From Streptomyces sp. MJM8645 (GTDB lineage Bacteria; Actinomycetota; Actinomycetes; Streptomycetales; Streptomycetaceae), in the NCBI RefSeq assembly GCF_001625365.1, contig NZ_LJJF01000001.1, forward strand, positions 5,884,501 through 5,948,500: a DNA stretch of 64,000 bases, given 5' to 3'. Each line of letters starts with the position of its first letter. The first letter of the stretch is position 1. Shown piece after piece: positions 18,451-26,338 of this stretch. The notes beneath the pieces were generated by a model, which was given only the letters and a program-made list of their open reading frames with translations, had not been told where the DNA came from and ran no database searches. A program made the translations under genes and the position numbers.

Positions 18451-18479
18451 TGCAAGGCTCGAACGGGCACCCGTATTCT
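18451..18479 (+). promoter_or_regulatory. Candidate promoter of the repeat-protein gene
   Basis: TATTCT (18474-18479) is a fair -10 box. A poor -35 (TGCAAG, 18451-18456) lies 17 bases before it. A 6-bp CCGCCC/GGGCGG hairpin just upstream (18428-18442) may end the preceding transcript. Confidence 0.3.
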
Positions 18480-18602
18480 GGGCGTCCACAACCGGCGGCC
18501 CGCCCGCGCGCCCCCCAGCCCCGCCCCCGGGGCACCCCGCGCAACCGGTCCGCCGCCCCCTCGCCGCCAGCCCCGCCGTCGTCGCCCAGAACCGGACCTC
18601 AC

Positions 18603-20858
18603 ATGACAGTGCTTCACTCGCGCAACGCCGACGCAGCCGACCCGGCGGACGTCGCCGACGCCGCAGACGTCAAGGACCCCCAGGACGCCAAGGCCACCAC
18701 GGCGGAGACCGACCTCCGCGAGGACCTCGGCCGCTACGCCGAACTCGGGGCCTTCACCCTCACCGCCGACACCCACGCCTGGTACGCGGCCGTCGACACC
18801 GTCGCCACCCCCGAGGACGCCCGGGCCGCCTCCACCGCCCTCGCCGAACTGCGCGGCCGCGACCTCCGCCAGACCTGGGACGCCGTCACCGTCCTCGCCG
18901 CCGCCGCCAAGCTCGACGAACCCGACACCGTCGCCAAGGCCGCACTCCTCGTCGAGATGCTCCAGCGCGTCCACCGCACCTCCGCCACCCTCACCACCGC
19001 CGCCTACGACGCCGACCTCGGCGCCCTCGCCGCCGCCACCGCCGACGGCACCTGGCGCCGCGAGAACGGCGTCAAGTTCTCCTGGCTGCGCGCCCGCTCC
19101 CTGCGCAAGCAGGCCACGGCCCTCGCCACCGACCGCCGCATCCGCCGCGAGGACCTGCACGAGGCACTCGCCTCCGCCGAGGTCGAACGCCGCGCCTGGG
19201 CCGCCCTCGCCCCCGCCGGCACCCTGCCGGTCGTCCCCGCCGACGGCGCCCTGGTCGAGCGCACCGCCCAGGCCTTCGAGGCGATCAACACCGGCCTGCG
19301 CGGCCTCGCCCGGATGTTCCCCGACCACGACCTCGACGGGCTGGCCTTCGCCGAGCTCGTCGACCTCGTCGAGCGGCTCGCCGCCGACGAGGGCACGCTC
19401 TACCGCCTGCCCACCATCCGCGGGCTGCGCACCACCCTTGAGGAGGCCGGCCTCGGCGACCTGCTCACCGAACTGGCCGCCGCCCGGGCCGACCGCCGCT
19501 CCGCCGAAGCCGCGTTCGCCGCCCGCCAGGCCCTGGCCGGCGGCCAGCGCGACGGGCTCGCGGGGGAGGGCAGCGCCGTCGAGGCTTCGGCTTCGGTTCC
19601 GACTCCGGCTTCGGTCGAGGAGACGGTGACCGACGCGGACGCGGACGCGGAAGCAGACTCGGGCGACGCTGAGGCTGCGGCCGTGGTCAAGACGGCCGAG
19701 GCAGCCGAGGAAGAGGCGACGGAGGAAGCCCCGTCCGCTGTCGTGGTCTCCCTCCCGGCGCCGTCCCCGGCCGCCGATGACCTGGTGGCCGCCGCGACCG
19801 CCGCCCTGGCGGAGGCCGCGGAAACCACGGAGGCCGAGGCCGTCGTCGAGGTTTCCGCTGTCGAGGTCGAGGTCGAAGCCAAGGCCGAGGTCGAGCTTGC
19901 GGAGGAGGCGCCGGTCCTGGAGGACGCGCCCGTCGTCGAGCCGGAGACGACCGAGGAGGCTGCGGAGCCCGAGACGGTCGCCGAGGTCGCCGCGGTCGAG
20001 GCTCCCGTGGCTGAGGTCGAGCCGATCGCTGAGCCCGCCGCCGTCGTCGTGGAGCCGGTGGCTGAGGTGGAGCCGGCTGCGGAGCCTGCCACGGTCGAGG
20101 CTCCCGTGGCAGAGGCGGACGAGCCGGTGGCTGAGGTAGAGCCGATCGCTGAGCCCGTCGCTGTCGTCGTGGAGTCGGTTGAAGCGACCGAGGCCATTGA
20201 GGACGTGCAGCCGGTGGTCGAGGTTGAGGTCGTCGAGGAGGCGCCTGCCGCCGTCGTCGTGGAGCCGGTGGCTGAGGTCGAGCCGGCTGCGGAGCCTGAG
20301 ACGGTCGCCGAGGTCGACGCGGTCGAGGCTCCCGTGGCAGAGGCGGACGAGCCGGTGGCTGAGGTCGAGCCGATCGCTGAGCCCACAGTTGTCGTGGAGC
20401 CGGTGGTCGAGGTTGAGGCCGTCGAGGAGGCGCCCGCCGCTGTCGTCGTGGAGTCGGTCGAAGCGACCGAGGCCATTGAGGACGTGCAGCCGGTGGTCGA
20501 GGCCGAGCCGGTTGTTGAGCCCGCCGTCGTCGTGGAGCCGGTGGCTGAGGTCGAGGCCGTCGAGGAGGCGCCCGCCGTTGTTGCGGAGCCGGTGGCCGAG
20601 GTCGTCGAGGTCGAGGTCGTCGAGTCCGCGCCCGTCGCCGCCGGTCGGCCCGAGAAGCCGGACTTCACGCCCGGCCGGCCCGTGACCGCCTACTCGGCCG
20701 ACGAGCTGCTCGCCGTCGTCCGGTGGGTGGACGGTGACGGTGTGGAGCGTACGGAGGAGGAACTGCTGCGGGCGGCGATGAAGGAGCTGGGCTTCGCCCG
20801 CCTCGGGCCGCGGATCAAGGAGGCGCTGGGCGCCGCCGTCACCGCCGCGCGGGGCTGA
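18603..20858 (+). CDS. Val/Glu/Ala/Pro repeat protein with helicase-like flanking regions
   Basis: The product has 751 residues in three parts. Residues 1-320 are helical and resemble the coiled insert region of the very large DUF4011/DUF3320 helicases (for example LAADEGTLYRLPTIRGLR and LGDLLTELAAARADRRSAE). Residues about 320-680 are low-complexity, acidic Val/Glu/Ala/Pro repeats (VAEVEPIAEP, VVVEPVAEVE). The last 60 residues (DELLAVVRWVDGDGVERTEE, LLRAAMKELGFARLGPRIKE) resemble the C-terminal DUF3320-type tail of those helicases. No Walker motifs are present. It looks like a helicase whose ATPase core was lost or replaced by a flexible repeat. The repeats contain long near-identical DNA duplications, so length is probably variable between strains. 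Function is unknown. Confidence 0.75.
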   Translation: MTVLHSRNADAADPADVADAADVKDPQDAKATTAETDLREDLGRYAELGAFTLTADTHAWYAAVDTVATPEDARAASTALAELRGRDLRQTWDAVTVLAAAAKLDEPDTVAKAALLVEMLQRVHRTSATLTTAAYDADLGALAAATADGTWRRENGVKFSWLRARSLRKQATALATDRRIRREDLHEALASAEVERRAWAALAPAGTLPVVPADGALVERTAQAFEAINTGLRGLARMFPDHDLDGLAFAELVDLVERLAADEGTLYRLPTIRGLRTTLEEAGLGDLLTELAAARADRRSAEAAFAARQALAGGQRDGLAGEGSAVEASASVPTPASVEETVTDADADAEADSGDAEAAAVVKTAEAAEEEATEEAPSAVVVSLPAPSPAADDLVAAATAALAEAAETTEAEAVVEVSAVEVEVEAKAEVELAEEAPVLEDAPVVEPETTEEAAEPETVAEVAAVEAPVAEVEPIAEPAAVVVEPVAEVEPAAEPATVEAPVAEADEPVAEVEPIAEPVAVVVESVEATEAIEDVQPVVEVEVVEEAPAAVVVEPVAEVEPAAEPETVAEVDAVEAPVAEADEPVAEVEPIAEPTVVVEPVVEVEAVEEAPAAVVVESVEATEAIEDVQPVVEAEPVVEPAVVVEPVAEVEAVEEAPAVVAEPVAEVVEVEVVESAPVAAGRPEKPDFTPGRPVTAYSADELLAVVRWVDGDGVERTEEELLRAAMKELGFARLGPRIKEALGAAVTAARG
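20099..20500 (+). repeat. Long near-identical duplications inside the repeat-protein gene
   Basis: A block of about 57 bases starting GCTCCCGTGGCAGAGGCGGA at 20099 recurs at 20329. A second block of about 50 bases containing GCGACCGAGGCCATTGAGGA at about 20171 recurs at 20451. The spacings are 230 and 280 bases. They keep the reading frame only approximately in phase with the protein repeat and suggest recent recombinational expansion. Confidence 0.8.
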
Positions 20859-20880
20859 CGTACGAGCGGGGAACATCGGC

Positions 20881-20918
20881 GAAGGGCCCGGGACGCGGGA
20901 TCGCGTTCCGGGCCCTTC
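20881..20918. terminator. Bidirectional terminator between convergent genes
   Basis: GAAGGGCCCGG (20881-20891) pairs with CCGGGCCCTTC (20908-20918). The stem continues through one G-U pair and ACGCG/CGCGT to a 4-base loop, 17 pairs in all. It lies between the stop of the repeat-protein gene and the stop of the lipoprotein gene. Confidence 0.9.
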
Positions 20919-20946
20919 CGCTGTCCCGCGCGGGTTCGGGGGTTTG

Positions 20947-21981
20947 TCAGCCCGTCTTGGTCCACGGCTGGCCGGTCATCAGCGCCTTGACGTTGGCCAC
21001 GTACCCCGGGTTGGGGATGACCAGGCTGCCGACGACCTGGCCGGTGGCCGGGTCGGTGACGGTGTTGTAGTGCACGTTGCCCGCCCCGGCGTTGTACGCG
21101 GAGATGACGAGGTCGAGCAGCGGCGTCTTGCCGGTGGCCGGGTCGGGGGAGAGGTCGTACTTGCCGTCGAAGGAGGAGTCGCCGTAGTAGGCGACCAGCC
21201 AGTCGAGCAGCTGGGTGCCGAGCTGGACGTTCCCGGGGAGGGTCTTCGCGTCGGAGTTGGTGCCGAACTTGCTGTTCATCCAGCTGATCGTGTTCGGCAT
21301 GATCTGCATGGTGCCGATCCCGCCGTCGCAGGCGAGGATGCCGGACTGCCAGCCGCTCTCCTGCCAGGCGATCGCCTTGACCAGGTTGACGGGCAGCGGC
21401 GGGAGCTTGTCGGTGCCGCCGCTGCTGAGGTTGAGCGTGCGGGCCTGGCCGGCGGCGGTGGCGAGGGCCGCGCCGACGGTCTCCTTGGGCTCGTCGGGCT
21501 GGGGCTTGCTGGGCTGGCAGCTGCTCTGCAGCGGCGGGACGTGCGGGGTCGGCGGCGCGGGCGGCGGCGGGGGAGCGACCGGGCCGGGCTTGGTGACCGG
21601 CACGGGGGCCACGACGGCGGGCTTGGCGACCGGGGGCGGCGTGGCGGGCGCGGCGGGCGGGCTGCTCGGGGCGCCGGGCTTGGTGCTGGCGGCGGTCGGG
21701 GCCGGGGTGGTCGGGGCGGGCTTGCTGGACTTGCTCGCGGACGGGTTCGGGCTGTGGGAGGCGCTGGCCGTCGGGGAGGCGGTCGGCGTCGGGGTGGCGG
21801 TCGCGGACGGGCTCGCACTCGGCGTCTCGGTCGGCGTCCCGGTGGCGGCGACCGCCGTGGTGTCCGGCGCGCTGTTCTGGTGGTTGTCGGCGTGCTTGGT
21901 GCCGCAGCCGGCCAGGACGGCCGTCGAGACCGCTGCGGCCGACACCATGACCAGTGCTCTCCGGGATGCGCTCACTGCCAC
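20947..21981 (-). CDS. Lytic transglycosylase-like lipoprotein
   Basis: The product is a secreted lipoprotein of about 344 residues. A signal peptide ends in a lipobox VLAGC. It is followed by about 130 residues of Thr/Ser/Pro/Ala-rich linker, typical of wall-spanning stalks. The C-terminal 170 residues form an SLT (soluble lytic transglycosylase) domain: the catalytic Glu in AIAWQESGWQ, GGIGTMQIMP, and the AYNAGAGNV segment. Such enzymes cleave peptidoglycan between MurNAc and GlcNAc. GTG 21981 is chosen because GGGGGA sits six bases upstream; a GTG at 21996 is possible. The gene is followed by the strong hairpin at 20881-20918. Confidence 0.87.
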   Translation of the reverse strand: MAVSASRRALVMVSAAAVSTAVLAGCGTKHADNHQNSAPDTTAVAATGTPTETPSASPSATATPTPTASPTASASHSPNPSASKSSKPAPTTPAPTAASTKPGAPSSPPAAPATPPPVAKPAVVAPVPVTKPGPVAPPPPPAPPTPHVPPLQSSCQPSKPQPDEPKETVGAALATAAGQARTLNLSSGGTDKLPPLPVNLVKAIAWQESGWQSGILACDGGIGTMQIMPNTISWMNSKFGTNSDAKTLPGNVQLGTQLLDWLVAYYGDSSFDGKYDLSPDPATGKTPLLDLVISAYNAGAGNVHYNTVTDPATGQVVGSLVIPNPGYVANVKALMTGQPWTKTG

Positions 21982-22030
21982 TGTGGTTCCCCCCACTCGT
22001 CACCGGCGGTCCCGGTGAGTGGCGGTCATC

Positions 22031-22837
22031 CTACGATGTGATGTTCATGCCCCCTGTGAACGGGTGGTCCAACGCGTGCGCGAGGACCGTCGGCGCCGTC
22101 ACCAGGGACGGTCCGTACCAGGTCAGGTGGCGTCCGCTGACCAGCGCCGCCGGGACGCCGGGGAACGCCTCGGGGCCGTCCTGTGCCGTGAAGCGGTACG
22201 GCTCGTCCGGGAGGACCACCAACTCGGGTCGGCAGGCGAGCAGTTCGGGCAGCGGAACGGCCGGGTAGCGCTCGGCGTGTCCGGCGTGGACGAGCCGGAG
22301 GCCGAGGCGGCGCAGCAGGTCCCCGGCGAAGGTGTCGCGGCCCAGGACCATCCACGGGCGGCGCCAGACCGGAACGATCGCCCGCGGGCCGTCCGGCGGG
22401 CGCCGGACCGGGGCCCACGCTGCCTCGGCCTGGTCCAGCCAGTCCGGGCGCGGGAGCGCGCAGGCGGCGGTGAGCAGCCGGTCGAGCGAGCGGAACGCGT
22501 CGTCCAGGGTGCGGATGTCGGTGACCCAGACCGGCAGGCCGGCCGCCCGCAGCGCGTCCAGGTCGGGGCGCCGGTTCTCCTCGTCGTTGGCGAGGACGAG
22601 GTCCGGGGCGAGGGCGAGGATGCCGGGCACGTCCGGGTTCTTGGTGCCGCCGATCCTGGTGACCGCCAGGTCGGCCGGATGGCTGCACCAGTCGGTGGCG
22701 CCGACCAGCAGCCCGGGGGCGGTGGCGGCGACCGCCTCGGTCAGCGACGGCACCAGCGACACCACCCGGCGCGGCGGGCGCGGGCCGAACCGGACGGGCA
22801 GGTCGAGATCGTCCCGCAGGACGGTGGGATCGGCCAT
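22031..22837 (-). CDS. Cytosolic BtuF-like helical-backbone metal receptor protein
   Basis: The product has 268 residues with the fold of BtuF/FhuD-type binding proteins: RVVSLVPSLTEAVAA, LLVGATDWCSHPAD, KNPDVPGILALAPDLVLANDEEN and RPWMVLGRDTFAGDLLRRLG. These proteins normally bind cobalamin or siderophores outside the membrane. Here no signal peptide or lipobox is present, so it should be cytosolic. It is encoded divergently from a complete ABC importer of the same superfamily, about 400 bases away. It may chaperone or store the imported ligand; this is inference. It lies 50 bases upstream of the lipoprotein gene on the same strand. Confidence 0.82.
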   Translation of the reverse strand: MADPTVLRDDLDLPVRFGPRPPRRVVSLVPSLTEAVAATAPGLLVGATDWCSHPADLAVTRIGGTKNPDVPGILALAPDLVLANDEENRRPDLDALRAAGLPVWVTDIRTLDDAFRSLDRLLTAACALPRPDWLDQAEAAWAPVRRPPDGPRAIVPVWRRPWMVLGRDTFAGDLLRRLGLRLVHAGHAERYPAVPLPELLACRPELVVLPDEPYRFTAQDGPEAFPGVPAALVSGRHLTWYGPSLVTAPTVLAHALDHPFTGGMNITS

Positions 22838-23234
22838 CCGGCCACCCTACGCCGGGGGTCCGCGGACGGGCATCGGACGGGCGGCACGGGCATCGGACGG
22901 GCGATGGTCGGGCGGCGAACGGGCGGCGGATGGCGGGCGGGCGGACGGCGGGTGAACGGGCACCGGGCGGTGCGGAAATCCCCGGGAACCCCCCGGACGG
23001 TCCGGCCGACTACCTGGTCCGGGTTCGCACGACGGGCCCCTATGGCGTGTCTGACAATTCCCGCCGGGCGCGCGACGCCGGGCATCCCGCCTGGACGCAC
23101 CGGCGAAACGTCCAAGTACGACCCAGTACGAGGACGCTTCGCCGGCGCGCCCAGCCGGGCGCCCAACGCCGCGCGCTGATCCGCCGCGAATTGTCAGACA
23201 CGCCCTGGCACGATCACCCACCAGGAGAATTGTC
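22838..23234. other. Divergent control region of the ABC importer
   Basis: The gap separates the BtuF-like gene (- strand) from the importer operon (+ strand). Its left part has repeated GGGC(G/A) sequence, including an exact 18-bp repeat (ACGGGCATCGGACGGGCG at 22866 and 22886). Its right part is the 161-bp near-palindrome described separately. AGGAGA lies six bases before the lipoprotein ATG. No B12 box or other known riboswitch signature was found. Confidence 0.6.
23044..23204. repeat. 161-bp near-palindrome with 17-bp terminal inverted repeats (MITE-like)
   Basis: GGCGTGTCTGACAATTC (23044-23060) is an exact inverted copy of 23188-23204. Inside, further segments pair in order: GCGCGCG (23068-23074) with 23170-23176, CCGGCGAA (23100-23107) with 23138-23145, CGTCC with GGACG, and GTAC with GTAC around a 6-base centre. 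The whole element can fold into one long imperfect hairpin. It contains no gene and has no obvious target-site duplication. It ends 30 bases before the importer start codon, so it may be a small transposon derivative, a regulatory structure, or both. Confidence 0.8.
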
Positions 23235-24347
23235 ATGCGCCCTCGCGTTGTCTGCGGAATCGCGGCCGCCGTCGCCCTGTTCGCCACGGCCTGCGGAAGC
23301 GGCGCCGGAAGCGGTGCCGGAAACGGCGGCGGGGGAGGCGGAGAGCGCGGCGCGGCCGGCGCCGCCCAGACCGCCCCGGCCGGCGGCTACCCCGTCAAGG
23401 TGGCCGACTGCGCGGACCGGGAGACCACCATCGCCAAGGCCCCCGCCAAGATCGTCACCAGCAATGCCGCCGCCCTGGAGATACTGCTCCAACTCGGCGC
23501 GGGCGACCGGGTGATCGGTACCGGCTTCCCGCCCGGCAAGGGCACCCTCCCGCCGGCCCTGGCCGAACAGGGCGCCAAGGTGCCGGTGCTCGGCGACAAG
23601 ACGATCCCCAAGGAGAAGCTGCTCGGCTCCGGCGCCGACCTCTACGTCGACACCTTCGGCGCGATGCCGATGATGGGCGGCGGCGCCACCGGGCCCAGCG
23701 AGGAGGAGTTCGCGGCAGCCGGCATCCAGCACGTCTATCTCCTCTCGACCGCCTGCGCCGGCACCCCCAAGGCCGCCAAGGCGCCGCGCACCGACCTGTC
23801 CGGGGTCGAGAACGACATCCGCCGCCTCGGCGCGGTCACCGGCACGGCCGCCCGCGCGGAGGAACTCGTCACCGGGATGGAGAAGCAGGTCGGCGAGGTG
23901 CGCACCGCCCTCGCCGGCGTCGCGCAGGCGCAGCGGCCCGGCTACTTCGTCTTCGACTTCGACGCCGGCACCAAGCAGCCGGTGGCGGTCTGCGGCCGGC
24001 AGGTCGCCAACGCGGTGATCACCCAGGCCGGCGCCCGCAACGTGTTCGCCGACTGCGACGCCGACTTCAAGCCCGGCTCCTGGGAGGACGTCGTCGCCAA
24101 GAACCCGGACTGGATCCAGCTCGCCGTCCGCAACCGGGGCAGCGAGGAGGCCACCCGCAAGGCCTTCGACGACGCCGAGGCGTTCCTGCGCGGGTTCCCC
24201 GCGACCCAGGGCCTGAAGGCCGTCCAGGAGGGCCACTTCGTGCGGCTCGGCTCCGAGGTCACCACCATCGCGGGCGTGCGCAACGCCGACGCCGTCCGGC
24301 AGATCGCCGCCACCGTCCACCCCGACCTCGTCAAGAACGGGCAGTAG
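23235..24347 (+). CDS. ABC importer substrate-binding lipoprotein (metallophore/cofactor type)
   Basis: The product is a 370-residue lipoprotein. The signal peptide ends at C20 (FATAC) and a Gly/Ser-rich linker follows. The binding domain is of the FhuD/BtuF/FepB class: APAKIVTSNAAALEILLQLG, DRVIGTGFPPG, KEKLLGSGADLYVDTFG and GSWEDVVAKNPDWIQLAV. Unusually, a Cys occurs in STACAGTP and more in VADCADRE and FADCDADF. It captures the ligand outside the membrane for the permease and ATPase encoded directly downstream (3-base gap, then GTGA overlap). Close families carry iron-siderophores, cobalamin or, by proposal, the F420 precursor. The sequence does not decide among them. The start is supported by AGGAGA six bases upstream. 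Confidence 0.88.
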   Translation: MRPRVVCGIAAAVALFATACGSGAGSGAGNGGGGGGERGAAGAAQTAPAGGYPVKVADCADRETTIAKAPAKIVTSNAAALEILLQLGAGDRVIGTGFPPGKGTLPPALAEQGAKVPVLGDKTIPKEKLLGSGADLYVDTFGAMPMMGGGATGPSEEEFAAAGIQHVYLLSTACAGTPKAAKAPRTDLSGVENDIRRLGAVTGTAARAEELVTGMEKQVGEVRTALAGVAQAQRPGYFVFDFDAGTKQPVAVCGRQVANAVITQAGARNVFADCDADFKPGSWEDVVAKNPDWIQLAVRNRGSEEATRKAFDDAEAFLRGFPATQGLKAVQEGHFVRLGSEVTTIAGVRNADAVRQIAATVHPDLVKNGQ

Positions 24348-24350
24348 ACG

Positions 24351-25439
24351 GTGACGTCGGCCGTCTCCGCCGAACGGCGCGAGGAGCCCCGCCCGGCCCG
24401 CACCCTGCGGGCCGGGCCGCTGGCCGTCGCGCTGACCGCCGCCCTGGTGCTCGCGCTGACCGCCGCCGTGTCGTTCGGCGCGGTGGACATCCCGCCCGGC
24501 GAGGTCTGGTCGGTGGTCGCCCACCACCTCACCGGGCGGGCCCCCGAACCCGGCACCCGCGACCTCATCGTCTGGCAACTGCGCGTCCCGCGCGCCCTGC
24601 TGGCGGCGACGGTCGGGGCCGGGCTCGGCCTGGTCGGCACGGCCGTGCAGGCCCTGGTCCGCAACCCGCTCGCCGATCCCTACCTGCTCGGCATCTCCTC
24701 CGGCGCCTCCCTCGGGGCGGTCGCGGCGATCGTCCTCGGCACCTCGCTCGGCCTCGACCTCGCCTTCGGCAGCGCGCTCGGCCTCACCGTCTCCCTGGCG
24801 GCCTTCGCCGGCGCGCTCGCCGCGTTCTCCCTGGTCTGGCTGGCGGCCCGGCGCGGCGGCGGCTTCTCCCCGCTGCGCCTGGTCCTCGCGGGCATCGCCA
24901 TCGCCCAGTTCCTCGGCGGCATCACCAGCTACCTCGTCCTGCAGACCCGCGACGAGCAGCAGACTCGTGGCGTGCTGTTCTGGCTGATGGGTAGTCTCGG
25001 CGGCGCGGTCTGGGCCCAACTCGCTGTCCCCGCCGTCGCGGTGGTGCTCGGGCTGGCCCTGCTCCAGGCCCGTGCCCGCGGGCTCAACGCGATGCTCATG
25101 GGCGACGAGACGGCCGCCGGGCTCGGCGTGGACGTCACCCGGCTGCGCTGGGAGGTCTTCGTCGTCACCAGCGTGCTGACCGGCGTGCTGGTCGCGGTCT
25201 CCGGCGCGATCGGCTTCGTCGGACTGATGGTGCCGCACGTCTGCCGCCTGCTCGTCGGCGGCGACCACCGGCGCCTGCTGCCGCTGTCCGCGCTCACCGG
25301 CGCACTGCTGCTGGTCGTGGTCGACACCGTGGCCCGCACCGCGCTGGACGGCCAGGAACTGCCGATCGGCGTGGTCACCGCCGTCCTCGGCGCCCCCACC
25401 CTGCTCTACCTGCTGGACCGACGACTGGAGCGCACGTGA
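24351..25439 (+). CDS. FecCD-family ABC importer permease
   Basis: The product is a 362-residue integral membrane protein of the BtuC/FecCD family with about ten transmembrane helices. The family motif RNPLADPYLLGISSGAS is intact, as are GFVGLMVPHVCRLLVGGDHR and the C-terminal GAPTLLYLLDRRL. It forms the membrane channel, normally as a homodimer, for the ligand delivered by the lipoprotein. The GTG start is 3 bases after the lipoprotein stop. The stop overlaps the ATPase start (GTGA), so all three importer genes are one translational unit. Confidence 0.92.
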   Translation: MTSAVSAERREEPRPARTLRAGPLAVALTAALVLALTAAVSFGAVDIPPGEVWSVVAHHLTGRAPEPGTRDLIVWQLRVPRALLAATVGAGLGLVGTAVQALVRNPLADPYLLGISSGASLGAVAAIVLGTSLGLDLAFGSALGLTVSLAAFAGALAAFSLVWLAARRGGGFSPLRLVLAGIAIAQFLGGITSYLVLQTRDEQQTRGVLFWLMGSLGGAVWAQLAVPAVAVVLGLALLQARARGLNAMLMGDETAAGLGVDVTRLRWEVFVVTSVLTGVLVAVSGAIGFVGLMVPHVCRLLVGGDHRRLLPLSALTGALLLVVVDTVARTALDGQELPIGVVTAVLGAPTLLYLLDRRLERT

Positions 25440-26338
25440 GGATCGCCGTCGAGGACCTGAGCGTCACCCTGTCCGGGCGGGCGGTGGTGGCCGGCGTCCA
25501 CCTGGTCGCCGAGGAGGGGGAGATCGCCGGCCTGGTCGGGCCCAACGGCAGCGGCAAGTCCAGCCTGCTGCGCACCGTCTACCGGCACCTGCGGCCGAGC
25601 GCCGGGCGGGTGCTGCTGGCCGGGCGCGACCTGGCCGGGCTGCGCCCCGCGCAGTCCGCCCGGCACATCGCCGCGCTGCCGCAGGAGCGGGGCGGGGACT
25701 TCGAGTTGAGCGTCCGCGAAGTGGTCGCGATGGGCCGCACCCCCTACAAGCGGTCGTTCGCCGGCGACGACGCCGAGGACCACCGGATCACCGCCGACGC
25801 GCTGGCACGGGTCGGCATGGCGGACGCCGCCGACCGCCGCTTCGCCCAACTGTCCGGGGGCGAACGGCAACGGGTGCTGCTGGCCCGCGCGCTGGCCCAG
25901 CAGCCGGACGTCCTGGTGCTGGACGAGCCGACCAACCACCTGGACGTCCGGCACCAGGTCGAACTCCTCGCCCTGCTGCGGGACCAGCGCCGCACCACCC
26001 TGGTCGCGCTGCACGACCTCAACGCGGCCGCCTCCGTCTGCGACCGGCTGCACGTCCTGCACCGCGGCGCCCTGGTGGCCTCCGGGGCGCCGCGCGAGGT
26101 GCTGACCGCGGAGCTGCTGGCCGAGGTGTTCGGCGTCCGGGCGGCAGTGGTCGAACACCCGCTCACCGGTGACCCGTTGATCGCCTTCGACCACCGAACC
26201 CCGGCCGCCCCGACCCCGGCCGTCCCGACCGCCCCGGCTCCGGTGGAGGGTGCCGGGGCCGGGGCGGATGCTGGTGGGGCGGGGTTCGTCGGGTTGGACG
26301 CCGCCGGGGTGGAGCCCGCGCGTCAGAGCGCCTCGTAG
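25436..26338 (+). CDS. ABC importer ATP-binding protein (FecE/BtuD type)
   Basis: The product has 300 residues. Walker A is GPNGSGKSS, the signature is LSGGERQR, Walker B is VLVLDEPT and the switch His lies in ALHDLN. It powers the FecCD permease. About 60 C-terminal residues (Ala/Pro/Gly-rich, ending in VEPARQSAS) extend beyond the usual fold and are low complexity. The last 16 bases overlap the end of the convergent isonitrile synthase gene, so both transcripts must run through each other. No terminator separates the two operons. Confidence 0.92.
   Translation: MRIAVEDLSVTLSGRAVVAGVHLVAEEGEIAGLVGPNGSGKSSLLRTVYRHLRPSAGRVLLAGRDLAGLRPAQSARHIAALPQERGGDFELSVREVVAMGRTPYKRSFAGDDAEDHRITADALARVGMADAADRRFAQLSGGERQRVLLARALAQQPDVLVLDEPTNHLDVRHQVELLALLRDQRRTTLVALHDLNAAASVCDRLHVLHRGALVASGAPREVLTAELLAEVFGVRAAVVEHPLTGDPLIAFDHRTPAAPTPAVPTAPAPVEGAGAGADAGGAGFVGLDAAGVEPARQSAS

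Noticed and set aside
18216-20876. Very long open frames on the - strand across the repeat-protein gene
   Set aside because: They arise because the repeat DNA has no stops in other frames. Their products are monotonous (Leu/Asp/His/Arg or Thr/Ser/Ala runs) and lack start signals.
22838-23234. Possible cobalamin riboswitch upstream of the BtuF-like importer
   Set aside because: No B12 box or the expected helices were found; the structured part is a simple near-palindrome with terminal inverted repeats.
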